Part shown: positions 16,907-27,115 of the stretch, piece after piece
Layout of the letters: every line of letters starts with the position of its first letter
Numbering within the stretch: position 1 is the first letter of the stretch
Assembly: GCA_019310385.1 (NCBI GenBank)
Contig: JAFDEK010000018.1
Span: 1-45,199 of the forward strand
Direction: 5' to 3'
From: Deltaproteobacteria bacterium
GTDB lineage: Bacteria > Myxococcota_A > UBA9160 > UBA4427
Length of the DNA: 45,199 nucleotides
Notes under the pieces: model-generated
What the model saw: the letters and a program-made list of their open reading frames with translations, nothing else
The model's database searches: none
Told to the model about the DNA's origin: nothing
Translations under genes and position numbers: made by a program

Positions 16907-17080
16907 TCAGGCGCAGCGCCACACCACGGCAGCGACCGCCACGAGCAGGCCCGCGAAGGCAATCCAGCGCGGACCGCCCCGGCCCAGCGCGGGAAGGAGC
17001 GGCGTCGAAGAAGGATCCGGCGCGCCCTCTCCCTCCGGCCCGCTGGCATCTTCTTCGCCTCGTGATCCCGGTTCCGTCAT
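16907..17080 (-). CDS. Small hypothetical protein with C-terminal membrane helix
   Basis: 57 aa from ATG at 17080, preceded by GGAG six bases away. The N-terminal two thirds are acidic and rich in Gly/Pro/Ser. The last 20 residues form one hydrophobic helix (WIAFAGLLVAVAAVVW) followed by Arg-Cys-Ala, as in tail-anchored proteins. A longer form from TTG at 17155 would add a repeated Asp-Ser-Cys-Glu-Gly made by a 15-bp duplication. It follows the DsbA-like gene on the same strand. There is no family I recognise, and the gene could be spurious. Confidence 0.4.
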   Translation of the reverse strand: MTEPGSRGEEDASGPEGEGAPDPSSTPLLPALGRGGPRWIAFAGLLVAVAAVVWRCA

Positions 17081-17112
17081 CCTCGACTCCACATCCGACA
17101 CTCCACGATCAT

Positions 17113-17142
17113 CCCCTTCACACGAGTCCCCTTCACACGAGT
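17113..17142. repeat. 15-bp tandem duplication (x2 plus partial third copy)
   Basis: CCCCTTCACACGAGT twice, then CCCCT, between the DsbA-like gene and the small membrane protein. Confidence 0.85.
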
Positions 17143-17178
17143 CCCCTCCAGACAAATCCAGCCGTCGGCACCCGCCAT

Positions 17179-17808
17179 TCAGATCTCGCCGGCCTCACTG
17201 CGAGCGAGTGTCCGGGTCACCCAGCGCCGGTAGAGCTCCATGGGATGCGCACCCACGATCACGGCATCGTTGCCCTCCAGGCGGATTGCCGGAACGCCGG
17301 TAGCGCCGCGATCCAGGGCCTCCCGGTGCTCCGCGAGGATCTCCGCAAGGATGGCCGGGTCGTCCCGTGCGGCCAGGCCCTCGGCGGGCAGCTCCAGCTC
17401 CTGCCACAGGGCGCGCTGGGTGGCGTCGTCGCTGATGTCGAGGTTGTCCCGGAAGTAGGCCCGCATCAGCGCCTCGTGAGCCCGGCGAAAGGCATCCTCG
17501 CCCAGCCTCGCGGCCGCCTTCGCGAAGCCGTGGGGCGGAACGCTGTGGGAGGGCGGGCCCGCATCCGTCGACCACTCGTTGAATTCCCCCGCGTCCGCTT
17601 CGGCGGCCGGCCGCCGCCACGACTTCGTGTAGGCGCGGAACTTTTCGAGATCACGCTTTCGCCCGGGCTCCGGGCGCAGCAGGAAGCTGCGCCAGCTCAG
17701 CTCCACCTGCCCGGTGAATTCCTCTTCGATGCGTCGCAGGCGCACGGCCGCGTTCCAGCACCAGGGTCAGAGATAGTCGGAGTAGACGATGAAGCGCAGG
17801 GGATCCAC
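17179..17808 (-). CDS. DsbA/FrnE-like thiol oxidoreductase, putative selenoprotein (UxxC)
   Basis: Thioredoxin-fold protein of the DsbA-like family (FrnE / 2-hydroxychromene-2-carboxylate isomerase branch), 209 aa if the internal TGA is read through. GTG at 17808 lies six bases after the flavin reductase stop. The frame then reads MDPLRFIVYSDYL, TGA, PWCWNAAVRLRR. The family's active site at this place is DYLCPWC, so TGA stands exactly where the first catalytic Cys belongs: Sec14-Pro-Trp-Cys17. Downstream, the inserted helical domain (about 50-150) and the cis-Pro loop (GATGVPAIRLEG) are intact. Starting after the TGA, at GTG 17745, would remove the first beta-strand and the active site. The alternative is a recent nonsense mutation. 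No signal peptide, so cytosolic. I saw no selA, selB, selC or selD gene in the window. Confidence 0.8.
17767..17769 (-). other. In-frame TGA, predicted selenocysteine codon
   Basis: Aligns with the first Cys of the CxxC redox motif. GC-rich sequence right after it can fold; one option is GTGCG/CGCAT around a seven-base loop that begins about 27 bases after the TGA, a distance typical of bacterial SECIS elements. I could not fold the RNA to confirm it. Confidence 0.7.
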
Positions 17809-17814
17809 AGGGTG

Positions 17815-18336
17815 TCAGTCCTCGTTGAGGGGCGCCAGGGTGCGGTAGCCGCCGGAGTAGTAGGCCAGGGGCTCGACCTCGTGCACGCGCATCATCTCGA
17901 CTCCGCCCACACAGAGCACATGGTCGCCAGCCTCGTGCTGGGCCTCGAGGCGGCAGTCGATGTGGGCGTGGGCGCCGGGCAGCAGGGGCGCGCCGCTGAG
18001 CGCCTCTTCGCAGGCGAGGCCCTCGAAACGGCGCCCCTCCCACTTGGACGAAGCGAAGCGATTCGAGAGATCCTCCTGATCCGAAGCCAGAATGCTGAGG
18101 GCGAAGCCGCCGCTCCGGGTGATGGTCTCGAGAGTCTTGGAGTCGCGATCGGCGCTGACGAGCAGCAGGGGCGGGTCGAGGGAGACGCTCGTGAAATCGG
18201 AGACCGTCATGCCGCGGACCTCGTCCCCCGCCCGCGCGGTCACGACCGCGACACCGCTCACCCGCAGACCCATGCAAGCCCTGAACTCTTCCGGCGTCAC
18301 CCCCACGAAGCTCCCTCCCCTGTCCTCTTCCGTCAC
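17815..18336 (-). CDS. Flavin reductase-like FMN-binding split-barrel protein
   Basis: 173 aa of the HpaC/RutF type, which uses NAD(P)H to reduce free flavin for a partner oxygenase. Visible motifs: GVAVVTARAGDEVRGMTVSDFTSVSLDPPLLLVSADRDSKT (N-terminal flavin site), FALSILASDQEDLSNRFA and the closing LAYYSGGYRTL. GTG at 18336 is the longest start but lacks a ribosome-binding site. GTG at 18306 has GGGGAGGGAG four bases upstream and may be the true start, trimming ten residues. It lies directly upstream of the DsbA-like gene, which suggests shared expression. No monooxygenase is nearby, so the physiological electron acceptor is unknown. Confidence 0.88.
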   Translation of the reverse strand: MTEEDRGGSFVGVTPEEFRACMGLRVSGVAVVTARAGDEVRGMTVSDFTSVSLDPPLLLVSADRDSKTLETITRSGGFALSILASDQEDLSNRFASSKWEGRRFEGLACEEALSGAPLLPGAHAHIDCRLEAQHEAGDHVLCVGGVEMMRVHEVEPLAYYSGGYRTLAPLNED

Positions 18337-18442
18337 ATCGATCGGGCTTGCGGGCCCACCCGGATCGCTCTGCCTCGGGATCCTGCTCGCCCTCGATCCG
18401 GTCGAAGCCCCGCAGACCTTACCGGCTTTTTCGACGCGGGAC

Positions 18443-19786
18443 TCAGCCCTTCTTCCCTCGGGGTGGGAGCGTCCGGGGCCCGAGAGCGATCAAGAGCAGG
18501 TCCATCACGTTGGTGCCGGTGGGCCCGGTGACGAGCAAGCCACCCTCCCGCGAGAAGAAGCCGTGGGAGTCGTTCGCCGCCAGGGCGGCCCGGGCATCCA
18601 GCCCCAGCGCCCTGCCCCGGGTCACGCTGAGGGGATCCGCGAAGGCCCCGGCCGCCGGGGTGGGACCGTCGCTTCCATCGGTGCCGGCAGCCAGCAGCGT
18701 CACCTCCCGCTCCGGCGCGGGCATGCCTTCGAAAGCCAGCGCCGCTGCGAGTGCCAGCTCCTGGTTGCGCCCGCCGCGTCCCTCGCCCCGCAGCGTGACC
18801 GTGGTCTCGCCCGCGGCGATCAGACACAGCGGCTCCCCGCAGCGGACGGCTCCCGTGAGCCGGGCCAGCCGCGTGCCCACCCGACGCGCCTCGCCGCGCA
18901 GAACCTCGCCGAGCAAGATGGGGCGCAGACCTCTCTCGTCGGCGGCGCGGGCGGCCGCCTCGACGGCATCGCCGCTGCGCGCCACCAGGGTCTCGCGCAC
19001 CCGCTCGAGCAGGGGGTCGCCGGCCTCGAGGGTCTCGCGGAGCCGACCCGCCACGCCCGCGTCGAGGTGCCGCAGTACGGCGTCGGGAAGCCGCGTGCCC
19101 GGGAGGCGCCGGGCGAGCACCTCGCGGGCGTCGGCGTAGCTGGAGGGGTCGGCGGCGCAGGGCCCCGATCCGATCACGTCGAATCGATCGCCGGGAACAT
19201 CCGAGAGCGCGAGGACCTCGATGCGCTCGCAGCCCGCCGCGGCCGCCAGCCGCCCACCGGAGATCGCCGAGAGGTGCTTGCGCACGGCGTTCATCTCCTC
19301 GATATCGGCGCCGCTGGCCAGCAGCAGGTGGGTCGTGCGGGCCAGCTCGCCGGCTTCGAGGCCCGCCGCCGGACACGAGAGCAGCGCGGAGGCTCCACCC
19401 GAGAGCAGCACCAGCAGGAGGTCTTCGGGCCGAGCCCCCGCCGCCAGGGCGAGGGCCTCACGTGCCGCGGCCTCGCCCCGGGCGTCGGGTACGGGATGGG
19501 CGGCCTCGCGCAGGGCAAAGCGCTGCAGGGGAAGACCGTGGCCGTCCTTGGTGACCACGAGGCCGGCGCGGATCCGCTCGCCCGCCACCTCCTCGACGGC
19601 CCGCGCCATGGGGGCCGCGGCCTTTCCGGCGGCGATGACCACGAGCCGCGTCGCGTCGGGAACCGGGCGCCCCGCCACCTCGAGTCGATCGCCGGCACGG
19701 CGCAGCACGCGGCGCACCGCCGCGCCCCCCTCGACCGCGCACAGCCCGGCCCGGAATACCGCCTCGAGCTGCTCCCGAGGCGTCAC
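18443..19786 (-). CDS. Glycerate 2-kinase (DUF4147/MOFRL family)
   Basis: 447 aa, full length. Phosphorylates D-glycerate to 2-phosphoglycerate, feeding glycerate from photorespiration-like, serine or sugar-acid routes into glycolysis. N-terminal DUF4147 domain: VVIAAGKAAAPMARAVEE, GLVVTKDGHG, EAAHPVPDARG, LLLVLLSGGASALL and the VRKHLSAISGGRLA segment. C-terminal MOFRL domain: GETTVTL, GRGGRNQELALAAA, LAAGTDGSDGPTPAAGAFAD and LLVTGPTGTNVMDLLL. GTG at 19786 is the last of six evenly spaced GTGs in a 14-bp repeat array that begins at the stop of the OmpA-like gene, so translation may depend on re-initiation through that array. No independent ribosome-binding site is evident. Confidence 0.95.
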   Translation of the reverse strand: MTPREQLEAVFRAGLCAVEGGAAVRRVLRRAGDRLEVAGRPVPDATRLVVIAAGKAAAPMARAVEEVAGERIRAGLVVTKDGHGLPLQRFALREAAHPVPDARGEAAAREALALAAGARPEDLLLVLLSGGASALLSCPAAGLEAGELARTTHLLLASGADIEEMNAVRKHLSAISGGRLAAAAGCERIEVLALSDVPGDRFDVIGSGPCAADPSSYADAREVLARRLPGTRLPDAVLRHLDAGVAGRLRETLEAGDPLLERVRETLVARSGDAVEAAARAADERGLRPILLGEVLRGEARRVGTRLARLTGAVRCGEPLCLIAAGETTVTLRGEGRGGRNQELALAAALAFEGMPAPEREVTLLAAGTDGSDGPTPAAGAFADPLSVTRGRALGLDARAALAANDSHGFFSREGGLLVTGPTGTNVMDLLLIALGPRTLPPRGKKG

Positions 19787-19853
19787 GTCGAGCGGCTCAC
19801 GTCGAGCGGCTCACGTTGTTGGGCTCACGTTGTTGGGCTCACGTCGAGGGGCT
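19784..19853. repeat. 14-bp tandem repeat array (5 units) between the OmpA-like gene and glycerate kinase
   Basis: Plus-strand units: CACGTCGAGCGGCT twice, CACGTTGTTGGGCT twice, CACGTCGAGGGGCT once, then CACGAAG. On the coding (minus) strand GTG codons start at 19856, 19842, 19828, 19814, 19800 and 19786. Each of the first five opens a five-codon frame (Met-Ser-x-x-Thr) whose TGA overlaps the next GTG as GTGA. The first GTG overlaps the OmpA-like stop, and the last is the kinase start. Confidence 0.9.
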
Positions 19854-20764
19854 CACGAAGTAGGGGAGTCGGCCCCGGAAGCGGCGCCGGACTCGTCCGC
19901 GGCGGCGCCTTCGACGGGCGCGGCATCTTTCTCCGCGCCTCCGCGGTCGGGCAGCAGGCGAATCTCGATGCGCCGATTGAGGGCGCGGCCCTCGGCGTCG
20001 TCATTGGAGGCGACCGGCGCGTACTCGGCGCGGGACACCACGCTGAGTCGCTCTCCCGGGACCCCGCTCTCGAGGAAGAGCCGCACGACGCTCGAGGCCC
20101 GGGCGGCGGCCAGCTCCCAGTTGCTCGGGTAGCGATCGCTCAGCCGGCTGCTGATGGGAACGCTGTCGGTGTGGCCCTGAACGTCGACCTTGTAGCTCAT
20201 GCCCTGCAGACGCTCGGCGACCTTCGAGAGCACGCCCCGCCCGTCCGCGCCGAGCTTCGCCGAGCCCGATGCAAAGAGGATCTCGTCGGAGACCGCCACG
20301 CGCACGCCCTCGCGCAGCTGCTCGATCTCGATCTGTCCCGCTGCCACCTCGGACTCGAGATCGCCCACCAGGCCCTGGTAGGTACCCTTGAGCTCTTCCA
20401 CCTCCTGCGTCTGGGCGTCGAGCTCGGACTGGCTGATTGCCAGGCTCTCGCTCAGCTCGGCCTCCGCCTCGCGCAGCGCTCCGACCTGGGTCTCGAGCTC
20501 CGCGCGCTCCTCCTTCAGGCCCTCGAGGGCCTGGCTCTGGTCCTCGACCTCCTCGATGAGACGCACCCGCTCCGCGTCCAGGCTCGCATTGGAGGTCTCG
20601 AGGCGGTTGACCCGGGCTTCGAGGGAGCGCTTGGAACGAGCCAGCTCGTCGCGCTCCGTCACGACCTCCTTGTGGGTCCCCGAGGTCACGCACGCGCCCA
20701 GACCGAGCAGCATGGTCACGGCGAGTAGCCGCAGCGCGCCGCCGGTGGCGGACGGGCCCCTCAC
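19853..20764 (-). CDS. OmpA-family peptidoglycan-binding lipoprotein with coiled coil
   Basis: 303 aa from GTG at 20764, the only start in frame after the lon stop. A short signal ends at the lipobox GLGAC (Cys about 25). A long coiled coil follows (about 35-135, heptads such as LEARVNRLETSNASLDAERV). The OmpA-like domain (about 155-270) has ILFASGSAKL, GHTDSVPI, SNWELAAARAS and NRRIEIRLLP, the MotB/OmpA pattern that binds diaminopimelate in peptidoglycan. An Ala/Glu-rich tail ends the protein. Probably an outer-membrane lipoprotein tethered to the wall. It follows lon by 52 bases. Its stop begins the 14-bp repeat array. Confidence 0.9.
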   Translation of the reverse strand: MRGPSATGGALRLLAVTMLLGLGACVTSGTHKEVVTERDELARSKRSLEARVNRLETSNASLDAERVRLIEEVEDQSQALEGLKEERAELETQVGALREAEAELSESLAISQSELDAQTQEVEELKGTYQGLVGDLESEVAAGQIEIEQLREGVRVAVSDEILFASGSAKLGADGRGVLSKVAERLQGMSYKVDVQGHTDSVPISSRLSDRYPSNWELAAARASSVVRLFLESGVPGERLSVVSRAEYAPVASNDDAEGRALNRRIEIRLLPDRGGAEKDAAPVEGAAADESGAASGADSPTS

Positions 20765-20816
20765 CCTCTTCGTCTCGTCGGAGTCGCTGGAGCTCGTCGA
20801 GGATCGATACTGCGTC

Positions 20817-23305
<2,489 letters not shown>

Positions 23306-23309
<4 letters not shown>

Positions 23310-23696
23310 GCGGTCTCAACCTCGATTTGCCTGGGCTTTGCGCCGGACTTCGGCAGGCTGACCAGTAGGAACCCATCTTCGAGATGCGCGCTCACCTGCT
23401 CCCGGTCGAAGGGGACCGCGATGCGGATGGCGCGCTCGAAGGGTCCGAAGGCGATCTCCATCTGATGGAGCCGGCGCACGTCCGACTGCACGGGCACCTG
23501 ACGCACCCCGCTGACGCGGAGCAGGTCACCGTCCATGTTCACTCGCAAGTCTTCCCCGCGCACGCCGGAGATCTCGACCCGCACGAGAACCGCCGCTTCC
23601 GTCTCGAAGATATCGACCGCTGGATGCCAGCAGTCGCCGCGAAGGCGATCCGGATACTCCCCGAAGAACTCAGCGAGCGGATCGCTGCCTGCCGGA

Positions 23697-23704
<8 letters not shown>
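23306..23704 (-). CDS. Hsp20/alpha-crystallin small heat-shock protein, predicted ATT start
   Basis: ATP-independent holdase. The alpha-crystallin domain begins at [20 protein letters not shown] and runs through [22 protein letters not shown], the beta6 region, and [31 protein letters not shown]. The first standard start codon (GTG at 23584) would remove the first strand and the conserved W-x-P-A-V-D-I. The frame stays open upstream to a TGA inside dnaK, with no ATG, GTG, TTG or CTG. The only near-start is ATT at 23704, preceded by GGAGG nine bases away. That gives 132 aa, a normal size, and an eight-base overlap with the dnaK end. AUU starts are known for infC and pcnB. Confidence 0.85.
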
Positions 23705-25613
<1,909 letters not shown>

Positions 25614-25670
25614 ATCGTTCTCACCTGCCTCCCAGGGCTCGCTTCTTCGCCCTCGCTGCGAATCGGCGCC

Positions 25671-25699
25671 AAAGCTTGAGCCAGTCGCGCCCTTGTCAA
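25671..25699 (-). promoter_or_regulatory. Candidate promoter for dnaK-hsp20-lon
   Basis: Minus strand TTGACA (25699-25694), 17-base spacer, AGCTTT (25676-25671), about 58 bases before dnaK. The -35 box is perfect and the -10 box is poor. It does not look like a sigma-32 site. Confidence 0.3.
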
Positions 25700-25957
25700 C
25701 GGGGCGGCAGCAGAAAAGCCCCGACTGTAGGCCCCGAACGCCCGCTCGGACCGGGTTCCGGATCGCAGCCGCCGTGCAGGCGATGCGCAGCACCCGGTTC
25801 CCCCGGATCCCCTCGGGGTTCGTCCTTCGATGCAGTTCGATGCATCAGGAACGAGAGATCCTCGCGTGGGGTCCACAAGATCAGAGGGCGGATCACCGAT
25901 AGGGTGTGACGAAGGCGAAGGAGCGGCAGTAACCCCCTGAAATCGCGAAGCTTTGAT

Positions 25958-25985
25958 TTGAGACGCCACGCGGGGAGGCTATACT
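25958..25985 (+). promoter_or_regulatory. Candidate promoter for the type II secretion operon
   Basis: TTGAGA (25958-25963), 16-base spacer, TATACT (25980-25985). Each box has one mismatch to consensus. Transcription would begin near 25992, leaving a leader of about 170 bases before gspC. Confidence 0.5.
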
Positions 25986-26116
25986 GCTCCGCTTAGTCCG
26001 TGTGGGTGTTCGTGGGGGGAGTCGCCCGTGCCGATCGGTCGCCGTCGAGGCTGCACCGATGGGCTGGCTCGTGCCGAAGCTCCATCGCCGAACGAAGTGA
26101 GGATCGAGGCCTTGCA

Positions 26117-26139
26117 GTCCACTGTTCCCAACAGTGGAC
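26117..26139 (+). promoter_or_regulatory. Perfect 10-bp inverted repeat in the gspC leader
   Basis: GTCCACTGTT, CCC loop, AACAGTGGAC, ending 21 bases before the gspC ATG. No T-tract follows, so it is more likely an operator, an RNA element near the ribosome-binding site or a processing hairpin than a terminator. Confidence 0.45.
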
Positions 26140-26160
26140 CGCGGAGGGGATTCTGGCCGG

Positions 26161-27093
26161 ATGGGCCGATTGGGCATTCGCATCGCCAACGTGGCTCTGT
26201 TCACGCTGAGCTGCTTCTTCGCAGCCCAGGTGGTCAACCAGTTTGCCGGCAACCTCCTGCTGCCACTTCAGCAGGTTGTGGCTGCCGGTCCGGCCGTGTC
26301 GGCGAACCGATCCCCCGACTGGGAAGAGCGCAAGTCCATCATCGATCGCAACCTTTTCGGGGCCCGTGTGGCGGCGGCCCCACCCGTCGCGCCGCCGGTC
26401 GAGGTCGAGCCGGAGCTCGAGGAGACGCGGCTTCCCTTGAAGCTGCTGGGCACGACGGCCTCGCCGGACCTCACCCTCGCCAGCGCCGCGATCCTCGACA
26501 CCTCCAACCGAGAGCACCAGGTCGTGCTGGTGGGCGATGTCTTGGAGAATCACGAGCGCGTCACCGTCGCAGCCATCGAACGGCGCCGCGTCATTCTGCA
26601 GAATGGCGCGCGCAAGGAAGAGTTGCTGCTCGAGGACGACCCCGGCGCGAAGACCAAGAGGGCTGCTTCCCGGCCCGCTTCGCCGCCCACCCGGCGCTCG
26701 GCGAAGCGCCCGCCGCGGAATTCGAGCCCCCTGGCGGAGCGGCTCAAGGAGCTTCAGGACGAGAACGCCGACCCGCGCAGCGCGCGACAGCTCTTCTCGG
26801 ATGCCCGCCTGCTGCCGAGCTACGACGCCGAGGGGCAGATGAATGGCGTTCGGGTCAGCGCCATCAAGGAAGGCAGCATGTACGAGAAGATGGGGCTCAG
26901 CGACGGAGACGTTATCAAGGGCCTCAACGGCATCGAGATCACGAACCCGTCCGCGAGCAGCAAGGTGCTCGGCGAGCTGCAGCGCGCCGAGGAATTCGAG
27001 CTAACCGTCATGGGCGACGATGGCGGGGAACGGATCATCAAGAAGAACGCCGCGGAGCTCGCGACGCTGCTCAGCCAGATCGGCGGAGACTGA
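26161..27093 (+). CDS. gspC: Type II secretion system protein GspC
   Basis: 310 aa inner-membrane subunit that links the secretin to the inner-membrane platform. One transmembrane helix near the N-terminus (about 8-35). The homology region (about 60-160) has RNLFGARVA, LPLKLLGTTASPD and AAILDTSNREHQVVLVGDVL. A basic Pro-rich linker follows (about 165-200). The C-terminal PDZ domain (about 215-305) has YDAEGQMNGVRVSAIKEGSMYEKMGLSDGDVI. ATG at 26161 follows GGAGGGG; GTG at 26134 is an in-frame alternative. First gene of the operon; gspD follows after 22 bases. Confidence 0.95.
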   Translation: MGRLGIRIANVALFTLSCFFAAQVVNQFAGNLLLPLQQVVAAGPAVSANRSPDWEERKSIIDRNLFGARVAAAPPVAPPVEVEPELEETRLPLKLLGTTASPDLTLASAAILDTSNREHQVVLVGDVLENHERVTVAAIERRRVILQNGARKEELLLEDDPGAKTKRAASRPASPPTRRSAKRPPRNSSPLAERLKELQDENADPRSARQLFSDARLLPSYDAEGQMNGVRVSAIKEGSMYEKMGLSDGDVIKGLNGIEITNPSASSKVLGELQRAEEFELTVMGDDGGERIIKKNAAELATLLSQIGGD

Positions 27094-27115
27094 GCCCTTG
27101 GAGCCCGAGAGCGAA

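Larger units (their letters stand above)
25614..26160. other. 547-base divergent intergenic region between dnaK and gspC
   Basis: No convincing gene on either strand. It contains candidate promoters in both directions, a 10-bp direct repeat (TTCGATGCA with a variable last base, 25826-25845) and a strong inverted repeat near gspC. The rest shows no recognisable structure. Confidence 0.6.

Noticed and set aside
17767..17769. TGA as the true end of a tiny ORF or a pseudogene stop
   Set aside because: Its exact position on the first active-site Cys and the intact frame afterwards favour selenocysteine, although a nonsense mutation cannot be excluded.
19784..19853. CRISPR-like or satellite array
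   Set aside because: Units are 14 bp, directly adjacent without spacers, and confined to a gene junction.
25614..26000. CIRCE element or sigma-32 promoter upstream of dnaK
   Set aside because: Looked for both; neither the TTAGCACTC/GAGTGCTAA repeat nor a CTTGAAA/CCCCAT pair is present.
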